Origin: Tabrizicola sp.
Lineage (GTDB): Bacteria; Pseudomonadota; Alphaproteobacteria; Rhodobacterales; Rhodobacteraceae
Reading direction: 5' to 3'
Assembly: GCF_016793705.1 (NCBI RefSeq)
Contig: NZ_JAEULO010000040.1
Location: 1-64,000 of the forward strand
Length of the DNA: 64,000 bases
The position numbers and the translations under genes were made by a program. Position 1 is the first letter of the stretch. Every line of letters begins with the position of its first letter. The notes under the pieces were generated by a model. It was not told where the DNA came from. It did not search any database and saw nothing but the letters and a program-made list of their open reading frames with translations. Positions 1 through 9,344 of this stretch are shown piece by piece.

Positions 1-141
1 GCCACCCCCGGCGCCGCCGAGGCGCTGGCCCGCAACGACGCCCACGGCTTCTTCGCCCGCGCGGCCGCGCAGGTCGTCACCGGCCCCACCCTCACCAACG
101 TCAACGACTTCCGCGCAATCCTCATCCTGCCACCAGGGTGA
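1..141 (+). CDS. Glycerate 2-kinase (MOFRL family), C-terminal fragment
   Basis: The window opens inside a reading frame that starts at base 1 and ends in TGA at 139-141, giving 46 residues of a C-terminus. The stretch VTGPTLTNVNDFRAIL is the hallmark end of the MOFRL domain of glycerate 2-kinase (GckA/TtuD), which phosphorylates D-glycerate to 2-phosphoglycerate in glyoxylate and hydroxypyruvate metabolism. The N-terminal part lies outside the window, so the total length and start cannot be judged. It reads in the same direction as the urease operon but is separated from it by about 310 bases, so co-transcription is unlikely. The family call rests on one short but distinctive motif. Confidence 0.8.
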   Translation, partial: ATPGAAEALARNDAHGFFARAAAQVVTGPTLTNVNDFRAILILPPG

Positions 142-451
142 GAACTCCGCCCCGGACGCGATCCGGGCCTCCACCCCCCGCACCCTGTGTGGGTGCGGAT
201 TGCCCCCGGCTCACAACGACACGGCCCGGTCTCGCTCGGTCCCGGTCTCCGGGGCGGAGCAAAGGCGCGACGGCGAAAGGAAAGACCGGAGCAGGAGCCC
301 GCCCGGCCACCGCTTTTCGTCTTCGCCATCTGCCCAGTTTTCGGGCATCGCGCGCAGCAATCGCGCGGACATCGACTGGCGCAGCAGGTTCTGCTCCCAC
401 CGGATCCGGAAAGGGTTAAGCCAGCCGCCGGTGCGGTTCAGGTTCGAACCC
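142..451. other. Intergenic region upstream of the urease operon
   Basis: About 310 bases lie between the glycerate kinase stop and ureD. Open frames run through it because of the high GC, including an N-terminal extension of the ureD frame, but their translations are Arg/Pro/Ser-rich and resemble nothing. The urease promoter should lie here. I looked for a convincing sigma-70 or sigma-54 (GG-N10-GC) promoter and an NtrC-type dyad and saw neither. Confidence 0.5.
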
Positions 452-1282
452 ATGATTCAAGAGCCCCTTCCCGTACTGGAACGCTCGCGCGGCGCGGCCC
501 GCGTCGGCTTCGCGCTGCGGAACGGTCGCGCCGCGCTGGCCGATCTCGCGCAGGAAGGCTCGGCCAAGGTATTCCTGCCACAGCTTTCCGGCCCGCCCGA
601 GGCGGTGTTCCTCAACACGTCGGGCGGCCTGACCTCGGGCGACCGGCTTGCCTATGCGGTGACGCTGGGCGCCGGGACCAGTGTCACCGGCACCACGCAG
701 ACGGCCGAGCGCGCCTATAAGGCCCGCAGCGGTGCGGCGCGGGTCACGGTGACGGCGGCGGTCGGCGCCGGCGCCCAGCTGTTCTGGCTGCCGCAGGAAA
801 CCATCCTGTTCGAGGACAGCCACCTCGAGCGGCTGACCACGGTGGACCTGTCCCCCGGCGCAAGGCTCGTGATGGCGGAAAGCGTGGTCCTAGGCCGCCG
901 CGCCATGGGCGAGGCGCCGCGCCGCGCCCGCCTCTTCGACCGCCGCCGTGTCACCCTCGGCAGCCGCCCCTTGTGGGTCGAGGCGCAGCGGCTGGACGCC
1001 GCCACGCTGGCGGGGGACAGTGCCGCGATCCTTGGTCCGAACGCCGCCTTCGCCGTGGTCGCCCTCTGCGGCGCGGGTGCCGAGGCGGCGGTGGCGGGCC
1101 TGCGTTCCGTCCCGGTGCCGGAGGGCGTCCAATCCGCCGTCACCGGCTGGAACGGTCGCTGCCTCGCCCGGGCACTGGCTGTCGATGGCTGGCCCCTGAA
1201 GCAATGGCTGGGACGCGTGATCCCCCGGCTGACCGGATGCCCGCTGCCCCGGTCCTGGCAGATGCAGGGAACCGCATCATGA
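452..1282 (+). CDS. ureD: Urease accessory protein UreD
   Basis: UreD (276 aa) is the urease accessory scaffold. With UreF and UreG it forms the complex that delivers carbon dioxide and nickel to the apo-urease active site. The frame is open further upstream to base 200, but family alignment favours the ATG at 452, giving an N-terminus of [14 protein letters not shown]. The typical UreD stretch [15 protein letters not shown] lies near residue 50. The stop overlaps the ureA start in an ATGA at 1279-1282, so translation is coupled. It is the first gene of a ureD-A-J-B-C-E-F-G operon, the usual order in Rhodobacteraceae. Confidence 0.93.
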   Translation: MIQEPLPVLERSRGAARVGFALRNGRAALADLAQEGSAKVFLPQLSGPPEAVFLNTSGGLTSGDRLAYAVTLGAGTSVTGTTQTAERAYKARSGAARVTVTAAVGAGAQLFWLPQETILFEDSHLERLTTVDLSPGARLVMAESVVLGRRAMGEAPRRARLFDRRRVTLGSRPLWVEAQRLDAATLAGDSAAILGPNAAFAVVALCGAGAEAAVAGLRSVPVPEGVQSAVTGWNGRCLARALAVDGWPLKQWLGRVIPRLTGCPLPRSWQMQGTAS

Positions 1283-1581
1283 ACCTGACCCCGCGCGAGA
1301 AGGAAAAGCTGCTGGTCAGCCTGGCCGCCATGGTGGCCCGCGCCCGCCTGGCGCGCGGCGTGAAGCTGAACCACCCCGAGGCGGTGGCGCTGATCAGCGA
1401 CTACGTGGTGGAAGGCGCCCGCGACGGCCGTTCGGTGGCCGACCTGATGCAGGCGGGCGCAACGGTGGTTTCCGCCGCGCAATGCATGGCAGGCGTGCCC
1501 GAGATGATCCACGCGGTCCAGGTCGAGGCGACCTTCCCCGATGGCACCAAGCTTGTCACCGTTCACCACCCCATCCGCTGA
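1279..1581 (+). CDS. ureA: Urease subunit gamma UreA
   Basis: This is the 100-residue gamma subunit of urease (EC 3.5.1.5), the smallest of the three structural chains that assemble as (alpha-beta-gamma)3 in the cytoplasm. The protein begins [11 protein letters not shown] and carries the family stretch [20 protein letters not shown] and the C-terminus TVHHPIR. Length is exactly that of the family. The start overlaps the ureD stop by four bases (ATGA), and the next gene, ureJ, follows after 12 bases. Confidence 0.97.
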   Translation: MNLTPREKEKLLVSLAAMVARARLARGVKLNHPEAVALISDYVVEGARDGRSVADLMQAGATVVSAAQCMAGVPEMIHAVQVEATFPDGTKLVTVHHPIR

Positions 1582-1593
1582 GAGAGCTCTGCC

Positions 1594-2145
1594 ATGAAAC
1601 GCATACTCGCCACCGCCCTGATCGTCTGTCCGTTTCCCGCGATGGCGCACGGGCTGCATGAAAGCGGCACATTGCTGGCGGGCGTGCTGCACCCGCTGGG
1701 CGGGGCCGATCATGTGCTGGCGATGCTGGCGGTCGGCCTGCTGGCGGCGCAGTCGGCGGGGCGGGCGATGTGGGTCCTGCCGGGCGCTTTCGTGGTGGCG
1801 ATGCTGCTGGGCGGCCTGCTTGGTGCGGCGGGCCTGCCGTTTCCAGCAGTAGAGCCGATGATCCTGGCCTCGACCCTGATCCTGGGCGTGCTGGTGGCGC
1901 TGGCCTGTCCGTTGCCGCTGCCTGTGCTGGCCGCCATGGTGGCGGGATTTGGCGCGGCGCATGGCTGGGCGCATGGCACGGAAGGTCCGGCGACCGGGCT
2001 GGCGCTTTATGCGGCGGGCTTTGTCGCTGCAACGACGCTGCTGCATCTGGCGGGGATTGCGCTGGGTCGGCTCTTGCCCGCCATCGCGCTGCGAGGCTTG
2101 GGTGCGGGAGCAGCCGTCGCGGGCCTTGCCCTGGCCGTGGTTTGA
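1594..2145 (+). CDS. ureJ: HupE/UreJ family membrane protein, probable nickel permease
   Basis: This 183-aa integral membrane protein belongs to the HupE/UreJ family, whose members found in hydrogenase and urease operons take up nickel. A signal-like N-terminus ends near AMAHG, followed by the diagnostic motif [16 protein letters not shown] around residues 33-48, whose His and Asp residues are thought to bind the metal. About five or six further hydrophobic helices follow. A second His-containing stretch, GAAHGWAHG, lies near residue 125. Its position between ureA and ureB, inside the structural gene string, ties it to urease nickel supply. Cobalt transport cannot be excluded from sequence. 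Confidence 0.88.
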   Translation: MKRILATALIVCPFPAMAHGLHESGTLLAGVLHPLGGADHVLAMLAVGLLAAQSAGRAMWVLPGAFVVAMLLGGLLGAAGLPFPAVEPMILASTLILGVLVALACPLPLPVLAAMVAGFGAAHGWAHGTEGPATGLALYAAGFVAATTLLHLAGIALGRLLPAIALRGLGAGAAVAGLALAVV

Positions 2146-2147
2146 CG

Positions 2148-2453
2148 ATGATCCCCGGAGAGATCTTTCCCGCCGAGGGCGACATCAGTCTCAACGAAGG
2201 TCGGCCGGTCACAGTGCTCATGGTCGCCAACACCGGCGACCGGCCGGTGCAGGTGGGCAGCCACTACCACTTCGCCGAGACCAACCCCGGCCTTTCCTTC
2301 GACCGCGCCGCCGCGCACGGGCAGCGGCTGGACATCCCCGCCGGGACGGCGGTGCGATTTGAGCCGGGGCAGAGGCGCGAGGTGCGGCTGGTGCCGTTTG
2401 CCGGTGCGCGCAGGGTGTTCGGCTTCAACGGCCTGGTGATGGGGGATCTCTGA
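2148..2453 (+). CDS. ureB: Urease subunit beta UreB
   Basis: This is the 101-residue beta subunit of urease. It begins [13 protein letters not shown] and contains the family core [10 protein letters not shown] followed by [20 protein letters not shown]. The ATG at 2148 lies two bases after the ureJ stop, and the ureC ATG comes one base after its own stop, so the three genes are tightly coupled. It has no catalytic residues and packs against UreC in the trimer. Confidence 0.97.
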   Translation: MIPGEIFPAEGDISLNEGRPVTVLMVANTGDRPVQVGSHYHFAETNPGLSFDRAAAHGQRLDIPAGTAVRFEPGQRREVRLVPFAGARRVFGFNGLVMGDL

Positions 2454-2454
2454 C

Positions 2455-4164
2455 ATGCCCTTCCGCATGGCCCGCGCCGATTATGCGCTGATGTTCGGCC
2501 CCACCACGGGCGACAGGGTCCGCCTGGGCGACACCGACCTGGTGATCGAGGTGGAACATGATTTCACCACCCATGGCGAGGAGGTGAAGTTTGGCGGCGG
2601 CAAGGTGATCCGCGACGGGATGGGGCAAAGCCAGGTCTCCCGCGCCGGGGGTGCGATGGACACGGTGATCACCAATGCGCTGGTGCTGGATCATTCGGGC
2701 GTGTTCAAGGCCGACATCGGCCTGCGCGACGGCCGCATCGCGGGAATCGGCAAGGCCGGGAACCCGGACATCCAGCCCGGCGTGACCATCGTCATCGGGC
2801 CGGGGACCGAGATCATCGCGGGCGAAGGGCGCATCGTCACCGCGGGCGGCATGGACGCCCATATCCACTTCATCGCGCCGGGGCAGATCGAGGATGCGCT
2901 GCATTCCGGCATCACCACCATGCTGGGCGGCGGCACCGGACCGGCGCATGGCACGCTGGCCACCACCTGCACCCCGGGCCCCTGGCATCTGGGGCGGATG
3001 CTGCAGGCGCTGGACGCCTTCCCGATCAACTTTGGGCTTTCGGGCAAGGGCAACGCCAGCCATCCCGAGGCCCTGGTGGAAATGGTCAAGGGCGGGGCTT
3101 GCGCGCTGAAGCTGCACGAGGACTGGGGGACCACCCCCGCCGCCATCGACTGCTGCCTCTCGGTGGCCGACGACATGGATGTGCAGGTGATGATCCACAC
3201 CGACACGCTGAACGAAAGCGGGTTTGTCGAAAATACGCTGGCGGCAATCAAGGGCCGCACGATCCACGCCTTCCACACCGAAGGCGCGGGCGGCGGCCAT
3301 GCGCCCGACATCATCAAGGTGGTCGGCGCGCCGAACGTGATCCCCAGCTCCACCAACCCGACGATGCCCTACACGCGGAACACCATCGAAGAGCATCTCG
3401 ACATGCTGATGGTCTGCCACCACCTGGACCGCCGGGTGCCTGAGGACGTGTCCTTCGCCGAAAGCCGGATCCGGCGGGAAACCATCGCGGCCGAGGATAT
3501 CCTGCACGACATGGGGGCGTTCTCGATCCTGTCCTCGGACAGCCAGGCGATGGGGCGGGCGGGCGAGGTCATCACCCGCACCTGGCAGACGGCGCACAAG
3601 ATGAAGCTGCAACGCGGACGGCTGGCCGAGGAGACGGGCGACAACGACAACATCCGTGCCCGGCGGTATGTGGCGAAATACACGATCAACCCGGCCATCG
3701 CGCAGGGGATGGCGCATGAGATCGGCAGCGTCACGGTGGGCAAACGGGCCGATCTGGTGATCTGGTCCCCCGCCTTCTTCGGCGCCAAGCCCGAGATGGT
3801 GCTGGTGGGCGGCAGCATCGCCATGGCGCAGATGGGCGACACCAACGCCTCGATCCCGACGCCTCAGCCGGTTTATTCGCGGCAGATGTTCGGGGCCTTC
3901 GGGAGGTCTGCCGAGCGCGGGCCGGTGCTGTTCGTGTCGCAGGCGGCAGAGGCCGAAGGGCTGCGGCGCGCACTGGGACTGGCGAAGGAGACGGTTGCCG
4001 TGAGGGGCACGCGCGGCATCGGCAAGGCCGACATGGTGCTGAACGCCGCCATGCCGGAGATCGAGGTGCATCCGGAAACCTACGAGGTGCGGGCGGATGG
4101 CGAACTGCTGACCTGCGCTCCCGCGACCGAACTGCCGCTGGCGCAGCGGTATTTCCTGTTCTGA
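2455..4164 (+). CDS. ureC: Urease subunit alpha UreC (catalytic)
   Basis: UreC (569 aa, full family length) is the catalytic subunit of urease and hydrolyses urea to ammonia and carbamate at a dinuclear nickel centre. All expected ligands are visible: His136 and His138 in MDAHIHF, the carbamylated Lys219 in LKLHEDWG, His248 in MIHTDTLNE, His274 in [12 protein letters not shown], the flap Cys321-His322 pair in CHHLDR, and Asp362 in SSDSQAMGR. Nothing is missing, so an active enzyme is expected once UreDEFG load nickel. It starts one base after the ureB stop. Confidence 0.98.
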   Translation: MPFRMARADYALMFGPTTGDRVRLGDTDLVIEVEHDFTTHGEEVKFGGGKVIRDGMGQSQVSRAGGAMDTVITNALVLDHSGVFKADIGLRDGRIAGIGKAGNPDIQPGVTIVIGPGTEIIAGEGRIVTAGGMDAHIHFIAPGQIEDALHSGITTMLGGGTGPAHGTLATTCTPGPWHLGRMLQALDAFPINFGLSGKGNASHPEALVEMVKGGACALKLHEDWGTTPAAIDCCLSVADDMDVQVMIHTDTLNESGFVENTLAAIKGRTIHAFHTEGAGGGHAPDIIKVVGAPNVIPSSTNPTMPYTRNTIEEHLDMLMVCHHLDRRVPEDVSFAESRIRRETIAAEDILHDMGAFSILSSDSQAMGRAGEVITRTWQTAHKMKLQRGRLAEETGDNDNIRARRYVAKYTINPAIAQGMAHEIGSVTVGKRADLVIWSPAFFGAKPEMVLVGGSIAMAQMGDTNASIPTPQPVYSRQMFGAFGRSAERGPVLFVSQAAEAEGLRRALGLAKETVAVRGTRGIGKADMVLNAAMPEIEVHPETYEVRADGELLTCAPATELPLAQRYFLF

Positions 4165-4171
4165 GGTCCGG

Positions 4172-4651
4172 ATGGATTTCCCGCTTCCCGCCCGCAAGGT
4201 CCTGCCTGCCGGCACCTGGTCCGGTCCCGCCGCCGCGCGGGTTGTCCTGAGCTATGACGAGCGGTTCCTGCGCCGCAAGCGCCTGACCTGCGAGGGGGGC
4301 GCGGGCGTGATGCTGGACCTTGCGGCCACCACCAGCCTTGCGGCGGGGGACGCGCTGGAAACCGACGACGGCCGCCGCATCGAGGTGGTCGCCGCCGAAG
4401 AGCCCGTGGTGCAGGTGCAGGGACCGAACCTGGCGCGGCTGGCATGGCATATCGGCAACCGGCACACGCCCTGCCAGGTGGAGGCGGATCATCTGGTGAT
4501 CCGGCAGGACCATGTGCTTGAGGCGATGCTGGTCCAGCTGGGTGCGCGGCTGACCCGCGTTCTCGCGCCGTTCCGACCGGAAGGCGGCGCCTATGGGCAT
4601 GGCCGCACGCTGGGGCATGACCACGGCCCGCACGGCTTTCCGCATGGCTAG
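4172..4651 (+). CDS. ureE: Urease accessory protein UreE, nickel metallochaperone
   Basis: UreE (159 aa) is the nickel chaperone that passes Ni2+ to the UreD-F-G complex. The conserved metal-site stretch WHIGNRHTPCQ lies around residues 92-102. The C-terminal tail is only modestly His-rich ([12 protein letters not shown]), so nickel storage capacity is probably limited compared with His-tail UreE proteins. It begins seven bases after ureC, and its last eight bases overlap the chosen ureF start. Confidence 0.94.
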   Translation: MDFPLPARKVLPAGTWSGPAAARVVLSYDERFLRRKRLTCEGGAGVMLDLAATTSLAAGDALETDDGRRIEVVAAEEPVVQVQGPNLARLAWHIGNRHTPCQVEADHLVIRQDHVLEAMLVQLGARLTRVLAPFRPEGGAYGHGRTLGHDHGPHGFPHG

Positions 4652-5279
4652 CGACCGTCTCGCCGCCCGGCTGCGGCTGGCACAACTTCTGTCTCCGGCC
4701 TTTCCCATCGGCGCCTTTGCCCATTCGCAGGGGCTGGAATGGGCGATCGCGGAGGGCCCGATCAGGGATGCGGCAACCCTGGCCGACTGGATCGCGGCGG
4801 TCCTGCGGCAGGGCTCGGCGCGCATGGACGCGGCCTTCGTCGCGTTGGCGCGGCGACCGGGGGCAGACCTCGAGGCTCTGGGCGGGCTGTTCGAGGCGAC
4901 GCTCTCCTCGGCCGAACGGGCGCTGGAGACGGCGGAACTGGGGCGGGCGTTCCAGGCCATGACCGCGCCGGATCCTGTCGCGCTGCCCTATCCGTTGGCC
5001 GTCGGGCAGGCCACGCGCGACATGCCCCTGGCGGACCCCGAGGTGCTGGCGCTGTTCCTGCAGGGCGTGGCAGCGCAGCTTGTCTCGGTCGCGGTGCGCT
5101 TCCTGCCGCTGGGGCAGTCGGCGGGACAGCAGGTGCTGGCGGATCTGGCACCGGTGATCGCAGAGGTGGCCGGGGCCGCGGCACGGGCGGGGGAAGAGGA
5201 TCTCTGGTCGTTCACCCCCGGCGCGGACCTCGCGGCCATGGCGCACGAGACGATGGAGACGAGGATATTCCGCACATGA
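4644..5279 (+). CDS. ureF: Urease accessory protein UreF
   Basis: UreF (211 aa) binds UreD and gates UreG GTPase activity during urease activation. The conserved N-terminal block [18 protein letters not shown] fixes the frame. The ATG at 4644, overlapping the ureE stop by eight bases, fits the family N-terminus better than the upstream ATG at 4593, which would overlap ureE by 59 bases. Its stop overlaps the ureG start in an ATGA. Confidence 0.93.
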   Translation: MASDRLAARLRLAQLLSPAFPIGAFAHSQGLEWAIAEGPIRDAATLADWIAAVLRQGSARMDAAFVALARRPGADLEALGGLFEATLSSAERALETAELGRAFQAMTAPDPVALPYPLAVGQATRDMPLADPEVLALFLQGVAAQLVSVAVRFLPLGQSAGQQVLADLAPVIAEVAGAAARAGEEDLWSFTPGADLAAMAHETMETRIFRT

Positions 5280-5899
5280 CATCCCCGAACGGACCCCTGC
5301 GTGTGGGCATCGGCGGCCCGGTCGGCGCGGGCAAGACCACGCTGACCGAACAGCTGGCCCGCGCCCTGGCGCCGCGGCTCTCGATGGCCGTCATCACCAA
5401 CGACATCTATACCCGTGAGGATGCCGAGTACCTGATGCGGGCGCAGGTGCTGCCCTTGGACCGCATCCGGGGCGTGGAAACCGGGGGCTGCCCCCATACC
5501 GCCATCCGCGAAGACGCCAGCGTCAACCTGGCCGCGGTGGCCGACCTGACCCGCGCGCATCCCGGACTGGACCTGATCCTGATCGAAAGCGGCGGCGACA
5601 ACCTGGCGGCGACCTTCAGCCCGGAACTGGCGGACCTGACAATCTATGTCATCGACACCGCTGCCGGACAGGACATTCCGCGCAAGAAGGGGCCGGGGCT
5701 GGTGCGCTCCGACCTTTTGGTGGTGAACAAGACCGACCTCGCGCCCCATGTGGGCGTCGACCTTGCGCTCCTGGAACAGGACACCAGGGTGGCCCGCGGC
5801 CCGCGCCCCTATGTCCTGGCGCAGTTGCGGCACGGGCGGGGCATCGGGGAGATCATCGGCCATCTGGTGCGCATGGGGGCACTGGACCTCCGCGACTGA
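5276..5899 (+). CDS. ureG: Urease accessory GTPase UreG
   Basis: UreG (207 aa) is the SIMIBI-class GTPase that hydrolyses GTP to drive nickel insertion into urease. The P-loop GPVGAGKTT is at residues 13-21. The CPH nickel motif sits in [14 protein letters not shown], and the guanine-specificity motif NKTDLAP is in the C-terminal half. It is the last gene of the urease operon and starts inside the ureF stop (ATGA at 5276-5279). A non-coding gap of about 210 bases separates it from the antiporter operon. Confidence 0.96.
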   Translation: MTSPNGPLRVGIGGPVGAGKTTLTEQLARALAPRLSMAVITNDIYTREDAEYLMRAQVLPLDRIRGVETGGCPHTAIREDASVNLAAVADLTRAHPGLDLILIESGGDNLAATFSPELADLTIYVIDTAAGQDIPRKKGPGLVRSDLLVVNKTDLAPHVGVDLALLEQDTRVARGPRPYVLAQLRHGRGIGEIIGHLVRMGALDLRD

Positions 5900-5903
5900 A
5901 GCA

Positions 5904-6028
5904 CTTTTCGAAGCAGCGTGCGCAAGACTCGAGCCGGCACCTTCCGCTAGTTCGACTTGAAGAAGTGGCCAAAGTGACTTGAAATCGGTCCATTTGACAC
6001 TGCACTGATACGAGTGAGCTTTTCGAAG
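5904..6028. repeat. Pair of short direct repeats with TTCGAA core between ureG and mrpA
   Basis: The decamer CTTTTCGAAG occurs at 5904-5913 and again at 6019-6028. Each copy is followed within a few bases by TGCGCA. The pair sits in the only sizeable gap between the urease and antiporter operons and could be regulator sites flanking the antiporter promoter or a chance duplication. I see no strong terminator for ureG here. Confidence 0.4.
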
Positions 6029-6111
6029 ATTGCGCAGGCGGCAAATGCTTCCGCCACCCTGGACCGGAAGTTTCCCGAAACGACAGAGCAGGCTGGAGTA
6101 TATGGGGCGGC

Positions 6112-9000
6112 ATGCTTGAAGAAAATCTGCTGATCCTCCTTGTCGCCTTGCCCTTCGTGGCCGCTGTGGCGATGGCGACCCTATCGACGCAGGCGCATGC
6201 GGCGGCAGCCTGGGTCTGTGGGGGCTTTGTGGTGGCCGGGGTCGGCATCCTTGCGACATTGCATGGGCAGATCGGCGGGGGAGCGGTGCTGCGAGCCGGG
6301 TGGGACTGGGTGCCCTCACTGGGACTGTCGATCACCTTCAGGATGGATGCCCTCGTCTGGCTGATGGTGTCGCTGGTCTTCGGAATCGGACTGCTGGTGC
6401 TGATCTATGCCCGGTACTACCTGACGAAATCGGACCCGGTGCCGCGTTTCTACGCTTTCCTCATGGCCTTCGCGGGCGCGATGGTGGGCATGCTCATGTC
6501 CGGCAATATCCTGATGCTGGTCGTGTTCTGGGAACTGACCTCGCTCTTTTCCTTCCTGCTGGTCGGCTACTGGCATCAAAGCCAGAACGCCCGGGACGGG
6601 GCGCGGACGGCCTTGGTCGTGACCGGTGCGGGCGGGTTGTGCCTCATGTTGGCGATGCTGATGATCGGTCGGATCGCGGGCAGCTACGATCTGGATGTCG
6701 TGCTGGAGGCAGGCGACCTGGTGCGGTCCGACCCTGCCTATCCGCTGATCCTGGTCCTGTTCCTGCTGGGATGCTTCACCAAATCGGCACAGATGCCCTT
6801 CCATTTCTGGCTGCCCGGTGCGATGGCCGCGCCCACGCCGGTGTCGGCCTTCCTGCATTCCGCGACGCTGGTAAAGGCCGGGGTCTTCCTGTTGGTACGC
6901 TTCTTTCCGGTTCTGGGCGAGACGCAGCTCTGGTTCTTCCTCGTCACCGGAATCGGGATGGCAACGCTGCTCTTTGCCTCGATCCTCGCGCTCTTCCGGC
7001 ACGATCTGAAGGGTCTGCTCGCCTATTCCACGGTAAGCCATCTGGGCCTGATCACGGCGCTGGCGGGGATCGGCAGTCCCGGTGCGATCCTGGCTGCGAT
7101 CTTCCACATCGCGAACCACGCGGTGTTCAAGGCGTCGCTCTTCATGGCCGCCGGGATTATCGACCACGAGGCTGGAACCCGCGACATGCGCCGACTGAGC
7201 GGCCTGATGCGCTATATGCCCTTCACCGGCATCCTGGCGATCGTCGCCTCGGCGTCGATGGCGGGGGTGCCGCTTCTGAACGGGTTCCTGTCGAAGGAGA
7301 TGTTCTTCGCCGAGGCTGCGGATTGGCACAACGGAAGCTGGCTGGACGATTCCCTGGCCTGGATCGCGACTCTGGCGGGCGTCTTCGCCGTGGCCTATTC
7401 GCTGCGCTTTATCGTGACCGTCTTCTTCGGACCCGAGCCGGTGGACCTGCCGCGGACCCCGCACGAGCCGCCCGCCTGGATGCGGCGCCCGGTGGAGCTG
7501 CTGGTCCTGGTCTGCCTGCTGGTCGGCATCCTGCCGGGGCTGACGCTCGGTCCGACGATGAACCTGGCTGCACAGTCGGTGCTGGGGGCGGACCTGCCCT
7601 ATACCGACATCGCGATCTGGCATGGCGTCACGACGCCCCTGCTCATGAGCCTTGCGGCGCTGGTGGGCGGCACAGCGCTTTTCGCGATCTTCGGTCGGCA
7701 CATCTCGGCCGGACCTGAAGGGCCGCCGCTGATCCACCGGGTCCGGGCGATCCGCCTGTTCGAGATGGGTATGACACTGCTGGCCCGACGCCTTCCTGAG
7801 CGGGCAATGGTTCTTTTCGGGACCGAGCGGCTGCAACCGCAGTTGCGGATGATGGTGCTGGTCGTGGTGGCGTTTGTCGTCGGGGTTCTGTGGCGCGGGC
7901 AGCGGCAGGGGCCCGATGCGCTTGCCACGCCGCTGGATACGGCCTTCGTCCTGATGTGGGTCGTCGGCGCAAGCTGCGCCGTGGGATCGGCCTACCTAGC
8001 CAAGTACCACCGTTTCGCGGCACTCGTCCTATTGGGCGGCACGGGCGCGGTCACCTGCGTGACCTTTGCCTGGCTCTCCGCCCCGGATCTCGCCGTGACG
8101 CAGCTGCTGGTCGAGATCGTGACCACCGTCCTCTTGCTTCTTGGCTTGCGTTGGCTGCCGAAGCGCAGCGAAGAAATCCCCGGCGACCGTCTTGTTTCCG
8201 CGCGCCTGCGGCGGGCGCAAGATCTGGTGCTCGCGGTAGTGGTCGGCGGTGGTCTGGCGATGATCGCCTATGTGGCCATGACCGCGCCCCTGGTGCCCAA
8301 CCTCGGCGACTGGTTCCTGCGCAACGCCTATCATGAGGGTGGCGGGACCAACGTGGTCAATATCCTCCTGGTCGATTTCCGCGCCTTCGACACCCTTGGC
8401 GAGATCACGGTCCTGGCCGTGGTGGCGGTGACGGTCTATGCCCTTCTGCGCCGGTTCCGGCCCGCCGAAGAAAGCGAGCCCGTGGCGCGGACGGACCAAA
8501 CCGGCGACACGCGCACGCTGGCCGACATCATGCTGGTGCCCTCGGTCATCATGCGTTGGATGTTCCCGGTCATCGTGCTTCTGGCCGCCTATTTCTTCTT
8601 CCGCGGTCATGACCTTCCGGGCGGGGGCTTCGCGGCGGGGGTGACACTGTCCATCGCCATCTTGCTGCAATATCTCGGCCACGACACGCGCTGGGTCGAG
8701 GCCCGGCTCACGGTTCTGCCCGTGCGCTGGATGGGGTTCGGCCTGCTGATTGCGGGACTGACGGGTTTGGGCGCGCTTGTCTTCGGCTATCCCTTCCTGT
8801 CGGCCCACGCCCGTTATGTCACCATTCCCCTGATCGGCGAGGTCCCGGCTGCAACCGTCATGATCTTCGATGTCGGCGTCTTTGCGCTGGTCCTTGGGGC
8901 CACGGTGCTGATGCTCGTGTCGATCGCGCACCAGACATTGCGCACCGCGCGCCTGAAAGAGCGACGCCTTCAAGCGCCCGAGCCCGAGGAGGCACGCTGA
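6112..9000 (+). CDS. mrpA: Monovalent cation/H+ antiporter subunit A, fused A and B type (MrpA/PhaA)
   Basis: This 962-aa membrane protein is the large subunit of a Mrp/Pha-type Na+(K+)/H+ antiporter complex, related to complex I proton-pumping subunits. The first two-thirds is the NuoL-like domain with Glu141 in FWELTSLFSFLL, Lys224 and His231 in FTKSAQMPFHFW and Lys255 in ATLVKAG, all needed for proton transfer in the family. The last 130 residues or so (from ADIMLVPSVIMRW, with FFRGHDLPGGGFAAG) match the separate MrpB subunit of other bacteria. This is the fused layout known from rhizobial PhaA. It is followed by C, D, E, F and G genes with overlapping starts, so all seven functional units are present. 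Confidence 0.95.
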   Translation: MLEENLLILLVALPFVAAVAMATLSTQAHAAAAWVCGGFVVAGVGILATLHGQIGGGAVLRAGWDWVPSLGLSITFRMDALVWLMVSLVFGIGLLVLIYARYYLTKSDPVPRFYAFLMAFAGAMVGMLMSGNILMLVVFWELTSLFSFLLVGYWHQSQNARDGARTALVVTGAGGLCLMLAMLMIGRIAGSYDLDVVLEAGDLVRSDPAYPLILVLFLLGCFTKSAQMPFHFWLPGAMAAPTPVSAFLHSATLVKAGVFLLVRFFPVLGETQLWFFLVTGIGMATLLFASILALFRHDLKGLLAYSTVSHLGLITALAGIGSPGAILAAIFHIANHAVFKASLFMAAGIIDHEAGTRDMRRLSGLMRYMPFTGILAIVASASMAGVPLLNGFLSKEMFFAEAADWHNGSWLDDSLAWIATLAGVFAVAYSLRFIVTVFFGPEPVDLPRTPHEPPAWMRRPVELLVLVCLLVGILPGLTLGPTMNLAAQSVLGADLPYTDIAIWHGVTTPLLMSLAALVGGTALFAIFGRHISAGPEGPPLIHRVRAIRLFEMGMTLLARRLPERAMVLFGTERLQPQLRMMVLVVVAFVVGVLWRGQRQGPDALATPLDTAFVLMWVVGASCAVGSAYLAKYHRFAALVLLGGTGAVTCVTFAWLSAPDLAVTQLLVEIVTTVLLLLGLRWLPKRSEEIPGDRLVSARLRRAQDLVLAVVVGGGLAMIAYVAMTAPLVPNLGDWFLRNAYHEGGGTNVVNILLVDFRAFDTLGEITVLAVVAVTVYALLRRFRPAEESEPVARTDQTGDTRTLADIMLVPSVIMRWMFPVIVLLAAYFFFRGHDLPGGGFAAGVTLSIAILLQYLGHDTRWVEARLTVLPVRWMGFGLLIAGLTGLGALVFGYPFLSAHARYVTIPLIGEVPAATVMIFDVGVFALVLGATVLMLVSIAHQTLRTARLKERRLQAPEPEEAR

Positions 9001-9344
9001 TGGAACTGGTCCTGTCCGCCGCCATCGGCGTCCTTGCCGCGTCGGGCGTCTGGCTGATCCTGCGGCCGCGAACCTTCCAGGTCATCGTCGGTCTCTGCCT
9101 CATGTCCTATGCGGTGAACCTGTTCATCTTCTCGATGGGGCGTGTCATGCCCGGCGTGCCGCCGATCATGCCGCGCGGCGGCTTCGTCGATCCGACCGCC
9201 TATGCCGACCCCTTGCCGCAGGCTCTGGTCCTGACCGCCATCGTCATCAGCTTTGCCACCACGGCGCTGTTCCTGGTGGTGATGATCGCCTCGCGCGGGT
9301 TGACCGGCACCGACCATGTCGACGGGACGGAGAAGCAGCCGTGA
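9000..9344 (+). CDS. mrpC: Na+/H+ antiporter subunit C (MrpC/PhaC, NuoK-like)
   Basis: This 114-aa, three-helix membrane protein is homologous to complex I NuoK. The family stretch FQVIVGLCLMSYAVNLFIFSMG is split across helix 2, and DPLPQALVLTAIVISFATTALFLV forms helix 3. Its ATG shares a base with the mrpA stop (TGATG at 8998-9002). It is a structural subunit of the antiporter complex. Confidence 0.94.
   Translation: MELVLSAAIGVLAASGVWLILRPRTFQVIVGLCLMSYAVNLFIFSMGRVMPGVPPIMPRGGFVDPTAYADPLPQALVLTAIVISFATTALFLVVMIASRGLTGTDHVDGTEKQP

Noticed and set aside
360-400. Possible sigma-54 promoter upstream of ureD (TGGCGC...TTCTGC)
   Set aside because: The spacing between the GG and GC elements is 13 bases rather than 10, so it does not fit a sigma-54 site.
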